Origin: Paenibacillus sp. N3.4
GTDB taxonomy: Bacteria > Bacillota > Bacilli > Paenibacillales > NBRC-103111
Assembly: GCF_008017805.1 (NCBI RefSeq)
Contig: NZ_VRTT01000025.1
Location: forward strand, 26,736-90,735
Direction: 5' to 3'
DNA length: 64,000 nucleotides
Positions 26,246 to 36,151 of the stretch are shown piece after piece. The stretch's first letter is position 1, and each line of letters starts with the position of its first letter. The position numbers were made by a program, and so were the translations under genes. The notes beneath the pieces were generated by a model. The model saw nothing but the letters and a program-made list of their open reading frames with translations. It searched no databases and had not been told where the DNA came from.

Positions 26246-27550
26246 ATGTTCCACAATCTTGTAACCGCTGTAGCGCAAAATGTTCATTTGCATGTAACAC
26301 CGGAGCTCAAACAATCTCTTTTTATATTGCAGCAATCTTCGGAGGAGCTGGGTGAGTTTCTGCAAATGAAAGCCGTAGAGAATCCGATGCTTAATATAGA
26401 ATGGCCCTCTATGCGTTTTGGGATCGGTACGTCTTCGAATTTGGCAAGCATAGATTCTAAAGATCGCTTGTTAAGCAATATTAGTAAAGCTGAGGATACC
26501 ATTGAATCCATGCTGCTTGCTCAGCTTAGGGTGAAGAATATTTCTATGAGCGCCTATGCTGTTGCAGCTTATTTGGCCGGGAACCTCAATGAATCCGGAT
26601 ACTTGGATGTTCCAGTTGCCGTAGTTTCTGAGGCACTCGGTATAGGCGAAGAGGAAGTCATAAAGGTACTGGTGTACCTGCAAGCCTTGGAACCAGCGGG
26701 TATCGCTGCCCGGGATCTAAAAGAATGTTTATTGCTGCAAATTAGACGTGATTCTAATCCCGACCCATGGGCAGAGATTGTCATCGAGAAATATGTGCAA
26801 GAACTCGCCGGAGGCAAGTTAAAACAAATCGCAGACAAGCTGAATCTTACCTTGGATATACTTCGGAGAACACAGAATTACATCCGTACGCTCAATCCTC
26901 GCCCAGGGATTTCATTTGGTGAACAAACGCAAAGTTATAGGCTTCCGGATGCTATCATTCAAAAGGAGCACGGAGAATATGCGTTGTACATGACCGACGC
27001 TTATCTTCCGAAAGTGGCTCTTAACAAGGAGTACCACACCCGTTTATTGGGAAATATGACCAAAGAGGGATCACTTTATCTGCGGAAGCAGACTCATGAT
27101 GCGGAGCAACTGGTCAAAAGCCTAGAGCAGAGAAAAACAACATTAACGCGGGTTATTGAAATCATCTTGGATGAACAAAAATCTTTTTTTGACGTTGGAG
27201 TTTCCCATTTAAAGCCGATGAACTTAAAAACGGTTGCCGCGCGTCTGGATCTTCATGAATCAACGATCAGTCGTGCGGTGCAAAACAAATGTATCCAGAC
27301 TCCGCAAGGTTGGTATGAATTGAAGTTCTTCTTCCCCTCCGGTATATCCACAACTGACGGAGAGAATACATCCGGAGAGAGTATGAAATCGGAAATCAAA
27401 TCTTTGATTCATCAAGAGGATAAAAAACATCCGTTATCCGATCAACAGCTAACGGATCTCTTGGTCAAGCAAGGCATTCAAATCTCACGGCGAACAGTTA
27501 TGAAGTACCGCGAGGAAATGAAAATTCCCTCATCGAGGCTTCGTTCCTAG
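26246..27550 (+). CDS. rpoN: RNA polymerase sigma-54 factor
   Basis: 434 aa, normal length for SigL/RpoN. The N-terminal activator-responsive region is Gln/Leu-rich (ELKQSLFILQQSSEELGEFL). Core-binding region follows; the HTH reads TVAARLDLHESTISRAVQNK, and the RpoN box is SRRTVMKYREEM (consensus ARRTVAKYRE). It reads the -24/-12 promoter at 14424 together with the activator at 10572. The usual partners in other bacteria (hpf, rapZ, PTS genes) are absent; here it sits at the end of a catabolic operon, suggesting a dedicated or relocated factor. The next gene, a truncated malic enzyme, starts 2 bp after its stop. Confidence 0.95.
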   Translation: MFHNLVTAVAQNVHLHVTPELKQSLFILQQSSEELGEFLQMKAVENPMLNIEWPSMRFGIGTSSNLASIDSKDRLLSNISKAEDTIESMLLAQLRVKNISMSAYAVAAYLAGNLNESGYLDVPVAVVSEALGIGEEEVIKVLVYLQALEPAGIAARDLKECLLLQIRRDSNPDPWAEIVIEKYVQELAGGKLKQIADKLNLTLDILRRTQNYIRTLNPRPGISFGEQTQSYRLPDAIIQKEHGEYALYMTDAYLPKVALNKEYHTRLLGNMTKEGSLYLRKQTHDAEQLVKSLEQRKTTLTRVIEIILDEQKSFFDVGVSHLKPMNLKTVAARLDLHESTISRAVQNKCIQTPQGWYELKFFFPSGISTTDGENTSGESMKSEIKSLIHQEDKKHPLSDQQLTDLLVKQGIQISRRTVMKYREEMKIPSSRLRS

Positions 27551-27552
27551 CC

Positions 27553-28458
27553 TTGCTTACGCTCGCGGGTGTTGATGCGTTCCCGATTTGTTTGGACACA
27601 CGGGATACGGACGAAATCATTCGAACCATTAAGGCTATTAGCCCGATATTCGGCGTTATTAATCTGGAAGATATTAGTTCCCCGCGATGTTTTGACATTG
27701 AAACTAGGTTGGCTGACGAATTAGACATACCCGTTTTCCATGACGATCAGCACGGAACAGCGGTTGTTGTGATAGCAGGTCTTTTGAATGCGCTTAAGGT
27801 TGTTGGGAAACGGATTGAAAATATCCGTGTTGTGGTAAATGGGATAGGTGCAGCAGGCGTATCGATTTGTAAAATGCTGCTTTCAGCGGGAGTTACACGT
27901 CTTGTTCCTGTGGACCGAGAAGGCGCGATCCTTCGAGGAGGAACCTATTCACACCTCATGTGGCAGTGGTTGTCGGAGCAGCCTCAGGTTGAAGCGATTG
28001 AGGGTCTCTTGCCCGATAGGCTGCAAGGCGCTGATGTGTTTATCGGCGTTTCGAGGGGAGGCTTGCTGCATGCACAAGATGTGCAGCGCATGGCAACCAA
28101 CAGCATTGTATTCGCTATGGCCAATCCGCACCCGGAAATTGACCCAGAGGAAGCTCTCCCTTATGTGCGCGTTTTCGCAACAGGACGCAGCGATTATCCA
28201 AATCAAATTAACAATGTGCTGGTATTCCCGGGCATTTTTAGAGGAGCGCTCGATTGCCGGGCACGCCATATTAACGAGCCCATGAAGCTTGCGGCAGCGA
28301 GAGCCATTGCTTCCGTTGTTACGGAGAGCGAACTGAACGACCAGTATATCATCCCTAGTATTTTCAATGATCAGGTGGTGATTAAGGTGCGTAAAGCTAT
28401 TATCGAGGCTGCTATTTTAACGGGAGTAGCGCGCCGAATCCCTCCTGATTTTAGATAA
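27553..28458 (+). pseudogene. Malic enzyme lacking its N-terminal domain
   Basis: The sequence joins the malic enzyme family abruptly at AGVDAFPICLDT, then has the metal site (INLEDISSPRCFDIETRL, FHDDQHGTAVVV) and the NAD-binding domain (NGIGAAGVSICKMLLSAG), ending at a normal C-terminus (301 aa; family usually about 390 or more). The missing 80 or so residues contain the catalytic Tyr and Lys, so the product should be inactive. No ribosome site precedes the TTG at 27553. Likely a deletion fused its 5' end to the end of rpoN. Malate oxidation to pyruvate would suit a pathway ending in malate. Confidence 0.8.
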
Positions 28459-28612
28459 TGTTACAGTCGTCGTTTTCTTGTTTTGCTTTTCTTAAGGCTC
28501 CGACTATTCTTGGTTCATTAGTAACTTACCAAAAATTACAAGGGGATATAGCGGTAAAGTTTGCTCAATTACAATAAAATGACTAGGACCCTATCTTCAT
28601 TAGTAACAACGT

Positions 28613-28667
28613 AAAAAATCTGCTCAATCTCTCGCTGCTGCGAAATGAGATCAAGCAGATTTTTTTC
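28613..28667 (+). terminator. Terminator downstream of the malic enzyme remnant
   Basis: AAAAAATCTGCT (28613-28624) pairs with AGCAGATTTTTT (28654-28665), with an inner pairing of AATCTC and GAGAT. It can work on either strand. Confidence 0.75.
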
Positions 28668-28720
28668 AGTTGCTTCTAGAAGTGCCTGCAGATTTTGTGT
28701 ACGTGATTATTTAAATTTGA

Positions 28721-29062
28721 TAAGTCTGTTTTTCATTCTTAAAGAGATGTTGCCAGTCGCTTCTCTATCTGTAACGCTGAAAAACAGCTTTAAATCTCAA
28801 GTTTTCGTCCGTTCTCTCATTTTTCATCTCTGTAAGTCGGTTTTTCATTCTTACAGAACCGCTTTCAGGGACATCTCTGTCTGTAACGCTGAAAAACAGC
28901 TTTTAATCTCAAGTTTTCGTCTGTTCTCTCATTTTTCATCCCTGTAGTAAGTCTGTTTTTCATTCTTACAGAACCGCTTTCAGGCACATCTCTATCTGTA
29001 ACACTGAAAAACAGCTTTAAATCTCAAGTAGCTCATCTGCTCGGTGCTTTTTCACCTTTCTA
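28721..29062. repeat. Three tandem repeats of about 113 bp
   Basis: Units begin at 28721, 28833 and 28948 with TAAGTC(T/G)GTTTTTCATTC and share CTGAAAAACAGC and AATCTCAAG blocks; unit 3 diverges in its last 30 bases. Units 1 and 3 contain 10-bp arms CTGTTTTTCA and TGAAAAACAG that could form a long hairpin, and all three contain GCTG-AAAAA-CAGC or a close variant. The region carries no believable gene. Confidence 0.85.
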
Positions 29063-29286
29063 AAGCTGTTTGTGAGACTGTTGAACAACTCCAGATCGTT
29101 GGTCTACAATCGATATTTATGAGGGAAGGGGCATGAGAGAAAAATAAATAATCGATTGAAAACGATCAGACAGCCCTACTATCTGCTTCTTAGTCAAACT
29201 TTAATCTCCTAAAAGAGTTGTTAGCCCAGTCTCGTTTTCCGTATTACAGCAATCAGTCAGGAACTGATGGCTATTCTCGAATCAAG

Positions 29287-29408
29287 TCTGCTGCAGTACT
29301 TAGTCATTCTTTTGCTGCAGCACTTAGTCATTTTTTACGTCTGCACTTAGTCATTGTTTACGTCTGCACTTACTCATTTGTTTTGCCGCGTCACTTACTC
29401 ATTTCGTT
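29287..29408. repeat. About five degenerate repeats of 23-28 bp
   Basis: The motif TGCACTTAGTCATT (or ACTTACTCATT) recurs about every 23-28 bases. The last copy covers the stop codon and final codons of the minus-strand GH88 gene, so the array may have grown from the 3' end of that gene. Not a CRISPR: unit and spacer lengths are too short and irregular. Confidence 0.75.
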
Positions 29409-30534
29409 CGTACCAGTAGCCTGGTGCTCCTTTTGTAAGTCTCATTAATGCTTCCACATAAAAGTAATCACCCCAAATGACAAAATCGTCAGGGGAAAGA
29501 TCGCCACGCACATAATAAGAACCATGCTTCAACAAGCCTTCCGCAGAAGGGTCATCCTTCGTAGAATAATTCGTAACCAAGGAACTCATGGATCGTTCGA
29601 CCGCTTGTTTAAAAAACGAGTAGTCGGGATCTTCTTCGTTCAAATGCTCCAATAGTTCCAATATGCCGCAGCAGGCGATGGCTGTCGCCGAACTGTCTCG
29701 GTAATTGTCAGGAGCATCGGGTAGATTGAAATCCCAATAGGTCACATAGTCTTCCGGCAAATGTTTAATAAAGTAATGGGCCATTCGACGGGAGGTTTCC
29801 AGGAACAGAGGATCCTTCGTGTATGTATAAGAGAGAATAAAGCCGTAAATTCCCCATGCTTGTCCACGCGTCCAGGTCGATCCGTTGGAATATCCTTGAT
29901 GGGTGCTTCCGCCAACAGGCTCCCCCGTTTCCATATCAAAAGTGAACGTATGGTAGGAAGAATCGTCCCCCCGTACCAGGAATTTTCTGCTCTTGGTGGC
30001 ATGAGTGACGGCAACCTCAAGGAAACGGGCATCTCCGGTTTTCTCATAAGCCCAATAAAGGAGCGGAAGATTCAACAAGCAATCAATGATGATGCGACCG
30101 CCGTTTTGCGGATCTCCTGCTTGACCCCATGCTTGAATATATTGCCCTTCCGGTCGCCATCGTTGTAATAAGACTTCTGCCGCACGGAGGCCAAGAGCTT
30201 TCGCAGATTCATCTTTTTCGAGGATCCATTGAGCTACCGCTGAAGGAAGATAGAGAAAGCCGATATCGTGATGATCGAGAACCTTATGTGTATCCAAGCG
30301 GCGTTCAAAACTTGCAACGGTTTGTACCGCTGCTTCCCGGTAGGCTCCGTCCGCTGTGTATTCGTAGCACATCCACAGCAAGCCGGACCAAAAGCCTTCC
30401 GTCCAATCTTCATGGTCGCTTCTTTTATAATCGCCTCCATGAATGCCTGTCCAGGGAAACAAATCCCCGAATTTGCCGATATTGTTGCGTGTTTTAACCA
30501 ATACGTCATCCATTGCTGCAGTCCACATGTGCAT
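29395..30534 (-). CDS. GH88 unsaturated glucuronyl hydrolase
   Basis: 379 aa, normal length and no signal peptide, so cytoplasmic. Matches the alpha6/alpha6-barrel UGL family: Asp90 in DHHDIGFLYLPS and Asp151 in IIDCLLNLPLLY correspond to catalytic Asp88 and Asp149 of Bacillus UGL; also HQGYSNGSTWTRGQAWGIYG and SSATAIACCG. Known: the family hydrates the unsaturated uronic acid left by polysaccharide lyases on glycosaminoglycan or similar oligosaccharides. Divergent from the AraC-type regulator and close to an Lpl-type importer, so it should act on the imported oligosaccharide. GH105 relatives are less likely given the conserved Asp pair. Confidence 0.88.
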   Translation of the reverse strand: MHMWTAAMDDVLVKTRNNIGKFGDLFPWTGIHGGDYKRSDHEDWTEGFWSGLLWMCYEYTADGAYREAAVQTVASFERRLDTHKVLDHHDIGFLYLPSAVAQWILEKDESAKALGLRAAEVLLQRWRPEGQYIQAWGQAGDPQNGGRIIIDCLLNLPLLYWAYEKTGDARFLEVAVTHATKSRKFLVRGDDSSYHTFTFDMETGEPVGGSTHQGYSNGSTWTRGQAWGIYGFILSYTYTKDPLFLETSRRMAHYFIKHLPEDYVTYWDFNLPDAPDNYRDSSATAIACCGILELLEHLNEEDPDYSFFKQAVERSMSSLVTNYSTKDDPSAEGLLKHGSYYVRGDLSPDDFVIWGDYFYVEALMRLTKGAPGYWYERNE

Positions 30535-30794
30535 CCCGTCCTTTGTCCGTATGAATTGTACCCGTTCATTATAAGTTGAAGGTTAGAACGGAAACAGATT
30601 GAATAACGCCAATGTGAGTTCGAAAAAGAAAAGCGAATGAACAATTTGTACAATTCGATTTACAGTTTCTACAGGATGGCTGAAAAGGCACGATTTTGGG
30701 CATATCTGGTTTTACTTAAAGGGCCGGTTTATGTCACAATAGAACAACCTGAACGTAGGTTACAAATCGGCATTTTCGCTCGGAGGGAACTATT

Positions 30795-33163
30795 ATGAAG
30801 CTGGAGACAATTTGGAGAAAGCGAAAGAGTGTCATTTTCAGATGGCTCGTTTCCTACACAGCGGTCGTTTTTTTGCCTATCCTCATGAGTGTAATCATGT
30901 ATCGGGAAGCCAGCATCAATTTGAAAAGCGAAATTAACCGCGCTAACGATGTATTGCTGGAGCAGGTGCGCGATAAAATTGATGCGCAAATTGACAGTAT
31001 GAAAAGGCTGGATACAGAAATTACATGGAACTTGAAAATCCAGGATCTGTTTTATACGAATAAACCCAAAAATGAAGCTCAATATACAGCTTATCAAATC
31101 GTAAACGATTTTAAAGTTTATAAAACGTCCTATCCTTCTATCGATGATTTTTTTGTGACATGGGACCAGGAACAATCCGTCTTATGTCCGGGGTGTGTTC
31201 GGGATTTTCAAGTCGCTTACGATACGTCATATAATACGGGCGCGAAAACCTATGAGGAATGGTTGCAATCGGTCTTACATTCTTCGGGCAATAGGTTCAT
31301 TCTGCTCCCCCGATCGGATGCCTCCGAACCTAAGCAATCCTTAGCATATATTACCCATTTGCCAGGCGGGACTAGGGCAAAGTCTCCAGGTACTGTCGTG
31401 ATTATGACGGATGTTGCTTGGTTTCATAAAGCGGTAGAGAATATTCAAGGTTTTAGCGGGGGACAAGTGTTCATTATGGATGAATCTAACCGCGTATTAA
31501 TCTCTAATACCAACGAACCGCCATCGGCACTCGTCTTGGAGCAAGTAGAGCAAGCGGAAAGTACCTCCATGTATAAGAAAAATACATTTGATCAATCTGA
31601 AATCTTTTATAATAAGTCCGCTGTATCAGGATTAAAATATGTCTCCATTATTCCCAGCCAAATTTATTGGAAAAAAGCCGAATATGTTAGACACTTCACT
31701 TACATCAGTATCGCCATCAGTATTTTAGGAGCTGCCCTTTTGACGTTTTTCTTCATGCGTAGGAATTATTCACCGATTCAAAAATTGCTCCAAGTTCTGG
31801 CCGGAAGTAATAAAGATAAGGACGAAAGGCCGAATGGAGACGAAATGGGCTTTATTCAGAAAGCCGTTGTGCATGCACTCAGTGAGAAGGAAGCCATCTA
31901 TTTACAACTGCAGCAGCAGCACCATGTCCTTCGCTCCAATATGCTCAATCGGCTGCTGAAGGGTAAGCTGGATGCGCACATCCCTTTTCAGGATGCTTTT
32001 GCTAAGTTTGATATTCGACTGGAATCCGATGATTTTGCCGTTATTTTGTTCTACTCCGAGGATGTGGAAGCCTTCTATTCCGGTTACCCTGAAATGGAGC
32101 TTCAGAACAAGAAAAGGCTGCTGTATTTTATAATGACGAACGTGGTGGAAGAGCTTGTTGGGCAAAAGGGGCATCGCGGCTATGTGGCGGAGCTTGATGA
32201 AATGCTGGCCTGTATCGTTAACTTCAATGAGGATGAAAAAGATCATCGCAAGGAAGACTTGCGTTTGATTACCGCCGAAGCCCAACAGTTTCTATTACAG
32301 CGATTTCATATCGAGCTTACCTTGTCCTACAGCGGTATTCATCCTACATTGGTCGGGATTTCGCAGGCTTATCAAGAGGCGTTGGATGCTATGGAATATA
32401 AATGGGTTTTAGGAAAGGCTGAGATCATTTCTTTTGATGAAATTCAAAAAGGTGATCTATCGGTGACGCAGCTTGGTTATTACTACCCGCTTCAAGTCGA
32501 ACAGCAGCTGATCAACTTCATTAAAGTAGGTAATTTCGATAAGGCGAGCGTAGTCTTGAAGGATATCGCCGATCGGAATTTCAGTAAACCGTTAGCGTCC
32601 CTCACAATGGCCCGTTGTCTCATGTTTAATATGATCAGTACGATGATTAAAACAATTAATGAGATCGGTGGCACGGAAGACAGCTTCTTGGCGAAAAATC
32701 CCCATTGGATGGATCAAATTGCCGCTTGTGACACGATTAAAGAAATGTATGAGCAGCTCATATTTATACTGAACGACGTATGTGCTTATGCCGCATCGCG
32801 ACTAGAATCCAATGTCACGAGGGTCAAAACGGATTCTCTTCGTGAGCTGATTGCTGATGTCATGGACTTTGTTCAGCAGCATTATGACGATATCAATCTG
32901 AATGTCAGCATGATTGGAAAGCAATTCGATATGAAGCCAAGTTATTTGTCACAGCTGTTCAAACAGCAAAATGGGGAAGGGCTGCTCGATTATATCGGGA
33001 AATATCGCATTGAAAAGGCTAAACAGCTCATTAGTCAAAGCAAATTCCCGTTGCGGATATCGCGAAACAAGTAGGCTTTAACGAAGCTGCTACCTTCATT
33101 CGTGTGTTTAAGAAGTATGAAGGCATCACACCAGGCAAGTATAAAGAACTAGAATCGATGTAG
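30795..33163 (+). pseudogene. AraC-family membrane-bound regulator, C-terminus frameshifted
   Basis: An N-terminal membrane helix (VSYTAVVFLPILMSVIMY), extracellular Cache-like region, second helix (about 300-322), coiled linker, and an AraC HTH at the C-terminus (NLNVSMIGKQFDMKPSYLSQ). Near 33050 the frame shifts within the second helix-turn-helix: the original frame stops at 33074 while the next frame gives IAKQVGFNEAATFIRVFKKY to the TAG at 33163. One added G (CCGGTT) restores a 789-aa protein with a standard AraC end. Start ATG with CGGAGGGAACTATT. It should control the GH88 gene and the Lpl-type importer; if the shift is real, DNA binding is probably weakened or lost. Confidence 0.85.
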
Positions 33164-33365
33164 GGAGCGGACGATGGCGTCCTCTTCCTCTTTTTTTAGA
33201 AAAATTGTTAATCAAATTGGACATTGTAAACAAGTGTGAAACCTTTTTATCAATGGTTTTGGCGCTTTTCATTATATATTTCTACCTATGCATTCATCAT
33301 AATGAGACGAGTAAACACATGCAATTGATAAATAGACACAAGCTATTATGGGAGGGACAATAAAC

Positions 33366-35000
33366 ATGAAACAGAAAAGAAAATTTTTTGCATCCGTTGC
33401 ACTTCTGACGATGGTCGGTGCGGTGGTCGCAGGATGCTCCGGCGGTAAGAATGAGGCACAGCCCAAAACAACAAGTGGCACCACGGAGATCGCAGCAGGC
33501 GGCAGCGTATATCCGCTGAAAACAGACAAGAAGCTGACTTATTGGGGAGAATTGAACGGAAATGCTTCCAGTGTAAAACCAACCTACGATCAAGTTCCTT
33601 TTTTTCAGGAGTGGCAAAACCGAACGGGAGTCAAGCTGCAATTCCAACAGCCTCCTGCAAACCAAGCTAAGGAATCGCTTAACGTGCTGTTAGCATCCGG
33701 AGAGCTTCCGGATATGATCGAGTATACTTGGGGGACCGACTTTCCTGGTGGCGCACAGAAAGCAATTGATGACGGTTATATTCTTAAGCTAAATGATGCC
33801 ATCGATAAATATGCGCCAAATTTGAAGAAATACCTAAAGGAACATCCGGAAGTGGATAAGCAAATCAAAACCGATGATGGCAGCTATTATGTGTTCCCAT
33901 TTATTCGTGGCGATGAAGTGCTAAAAACCTATCAAGGTCCGATTGTTCGTAAAGATTGGTTGGATGAGCTTGGCTTGCCAGTTCCAACAACAATTGATGA
34001 ATGGTATACGGCGCTTAAAGGATTCAAGGAGAAGAAAGGTGCAGCAGCCCCCCTTACCTTCCTAGGTACACCTACAACGTTGTTTGGATTAGACGGAGGC
34101 GCATTCATCGGCGCATACGGCGTTATCAAAAACTTCTATTTATCGAATGGCGATGTGAAATACGGTCCAATGGAACCGGGCTACAAGGAATTCTTAACAA
34201 CGTTCCGCAAATGGTATGAAGAAGGGCTGATCGATAAGAACATTGCGACTGTAGATACCAAAACCATGGATTCCAATATGACATCGGACCGCAGTGGAGC
34301 CAGCGTATGGAATTCGGGAGCGGGTCTGGGCAAGTGGCAGCCTCTAATTAAGCAGAAGGATCCGAAATCACAGCTTGTGCCGGCACCTTACGCGGTTCTT
34401 AAGAAAGGCGATAAGCCGTTGTTTGGGCAAAAAGACTTCTCTTATGTGGCAGCCGGTTCTGTCGCTATTTCTGCCAAATCCAAAAATGTCGAAGCGGCTG
34501 TTCGCATGTTGGATTACGGATATAGTGAAGAGGGACACTTATTTTTTAATTTCGGTACAGAAGGCACCAGCTACAAGCTGGATAATGGCTATCCGAAATA
34601 TACCGACACGGTCATGAACAACTCGGATCACCTTGCTCCGGCACAAGCGCTAGCTTTATATGCTCGCGGCGGATATAACGGACCATTCGTCCAAGACAAG
34701 CGATACATCGAACAATACTTGACGATGCCAGAACAGAAAGATGCGATTCAGTTATGGTCGCAAACGGATGCCGGGAAATATGCGCTGCCTCCGATTTCAC
34801 CGAACCCGAAGGAAAGTACTGAACTGGCAACGATTATGAATGACGTGAATACGCTAGTCGATGAAATGAGCTTGAAAATTATTCTGGGAGCAGCGCCTGT
34901 AGATTCGTTTGACGGATACGTAACTAAGATGAAATCACTCAAAATTGATCGGGCCATTGAAATCAAAAAAGCAGCTTTGGACCGTTATAATAAGCGCTAA
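33366..35000 (+). CDS. Extracellular solute-binding lipoprotein (LplA/LipO-like)
   Basis: 544 aa from ATG 33366 (MKQKRKFFASVALLTMVG), with GGGAGGGA upstream; lipobox VVAGCSGG. It has the size of LplA-type oligosaccharide receptors (about 500-550 aa), longer than typical MalE. Followed by two LplB/LplC-type permeases. With the GH88 enzyme next door, unsaturated uronate-containing oligosaccharides are the likely ligand. The ATPase is not encoded here; such systems usually share MsmX/MsmK. Confidence 0.9.
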   Translation: MKQKRKFFASVALLTMVGAVVAGCSGGKNEAQPKTTSGTTEIAAGGSVYPLKTDKKLTYWGELNGNASSVKPTYDQVPFFQEWQNRTGVKLQFQQPPANQAKESLNVLLASGELPDMIEYTWGTDFPGGAQKAIDDGYILKLNDAIDKYAPNLKKYLKEHPEVDKQIKTDDGSYYVFPFIRGDEVLKTYQGPIVRKDWLDELGLPVPTTIDEWYTALKGFKEKKGAAAPLTFLGTPTTLFGLDGGAFIGAYGVIKNFYLSNGDVKYGPMEPGYKEFLTTFRKWYEEGLIDKNIATVDTKTMDSNMTSDRSGASVWNSGAGLGKWQPLIKQKDPKSQLVPAPYAVLKKGDKPLFGQKDFSYVAAGSVAISAKSKNVEAAVRMLDYGYSEEGHLFFNFGTEGTSYKLDNGYPKYTDTVMNNSDHLAPAQALALYARGGYNGPFVQDKRYIEQYLTMPEQKDAIQLWSQTDAGKYALPPISPNPKESTELATIMNDVNTLVDEMSLKIILGAAPVDSFDGYVTKMKSLKIDRAIEIKKAALDRYNKR

Positions 35001-35010
35001 TCGAAGGGCT

Positions 35011-35038
35011 GCGGGGAGTTACCTCCCCGCTTTTCTTT
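35011..35038 (+). terminator. Terminator-like hairpin between receptor and permeases
   Basis: GCGGGGAG (35011-35018) and CTCCCCGC (35023-35030) form a perfect stem with a TTAC loop followed by TTTTCTTT. Its position after the receptor gene would keep receptor mRNA in excess over permease mRNA. Confidence 0.85.
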
Positions 35039-35173
35039 ACCACATCAGAAAGTATAAGTTTTCGGCTCCCGAAAACCGCTTTCTGATTGGCGATAAAACC
35101 AACCTCTGAACGCGGTCGCTCATCATTGAATGGCCTCGATAGAGGGTTTCTCATCGGGAGGAGGAGTTTATGT

Positions 35174-36133
35174 ATGAACCGGAATCTCAAGGCACCACTA
35201 CTTAGGCCTTCTGCAGATGTTTCATTTCGTTCTAGAATAGTGAAGGATTTCCTGCTAAATAAGTATTTATACCTCATGATGCTCCCTGTCTTGGCGTACT
35301 ATATTGTGTTTCAATACGCTCCTATGTATGGAGCCATCATAGCCTTTAAAAACTACACGCCCATGAAAGGGATTATAGGCAGCGATTGGGTTGGCTTCGA
35401 CAATTTCAAGAATTTTTTCGATACGTATTACTTTTGGCGTATTTTAAAAAACACGGCGGTCATCAGTCTATACTCGTTATGTTTCGAGTTTCCAATGCCA
35501 ATCCTTCTTGCTCTTTTACTAAACGAAGTAAGGAACAAGGCGTTTAAGAAAACAGCCCAGTCGATTGCTTACATGCCCTACTTTATTTCTATGATCGTCA
35601 TTTGTGGGATGATCAAAGATTTTACAAACAGCGGAGGCTTTATTAATACACTGCTGATGCCCCTATTCGGCGGGGGTGGCGAAGCCATGCTTCAAAAACC
35701 GGGGATGTTCCGGTCCATCTATGTGTTGTCGGAGATTTGGCAGCGAATCGGTTGGGAATCCATTATTTACATGGCTGCTTTAACGGGAATTGATCAGGAA
35801 CAGTATGAAGCCGCGCGAATAGACGGGGCATCGAGATTGCAGCAAATATGGAGAATTACGCTTCCCGGCATTTTGCCAGTCATCGTTATCATGTTCATCT
35901 TACGAACAGGAAACTTGCTAAATGTTGGGTTTGAGAAAATCATCCTGCTGTATAATCCCGTTACGTATGAAACAGCTGATGTTATTTCCTCTTTCGTGTA
36001 TCGGAAAGGATTACTCGAATTTAATTGGAGCTATAGCTCGGCGGTAGGTTTGTTTAATTCGGTTCTAAATCTGATTTTATTAATAACGGCGAATCGATTG
36101 AGTCGTAAAGTGACAGAGAACAGTTTGTGGTAA
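35174..36133 (+). CDS. LplB-type sugar ABC permease
   Basis: 319 aa from ATG 35174 (MNRNLKAPLLRPS), chosen for the upstream GGGAGGAGGAG. Six membrane helices and the EAA loop EQYEAARIDGASRLQQIWRI. Contains the LplB hallmark FQYAPMYGAIIAFKNYTP. Works with the receptor at 33366 and the permease at 36152. Confidence 0.92.
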   Translation: MNRNLKAPLLRPSADVSFRSRIVKDFLLNKYLYLMMLPVLAYYIVFQYAPMYGAIIAFKNYTPMKGIIGSDWVGFDNFKNFFDTYYFWRILKNTAVISLYSLCFEFPMPILLALLLNEVRNKAFKKTAQSIAYMPYFISMIVICGMIKDFTNSGGFINTLLMPLFGGGGEAMLQKPGMFRSIYVLSEIWQRIGWESIIYMAALTGIDQEQYEAARIDGASRLQQIWRITLPGILPVIVIMFILRTGNLLNVGFEKIILLYNPVTYETADVISSFVYRKGLLEFNWSYSSAVGLFNSVLNLILLITANRLSRKVTENSLW

Positions 36134-36151
36134 CGGAAGGAGGAGTGAAAT

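Larger units (their letters stand above)
28459..29394. other. 936-bp gene-free repeat region
   Basis: Between the malic enzyme remnant and the GH88 gene lie a terminator, the 113-bp repeats and the 25-bp repeats, and otherwise nothing recognisable. The ORFs present arise only from the repeats. Confidence 0.7.

Noticed and set aside
28645..28947. 100-codon ORF in the repeat region
   Set aside because: Made up of the 113-bp repeat units; no ribosome site and no protein-like composition.
28721..29408. Possible CRISPR array
   Set aside because: Units are directly adjacent or irregular, without uniform spacers, and there are no cas genes.
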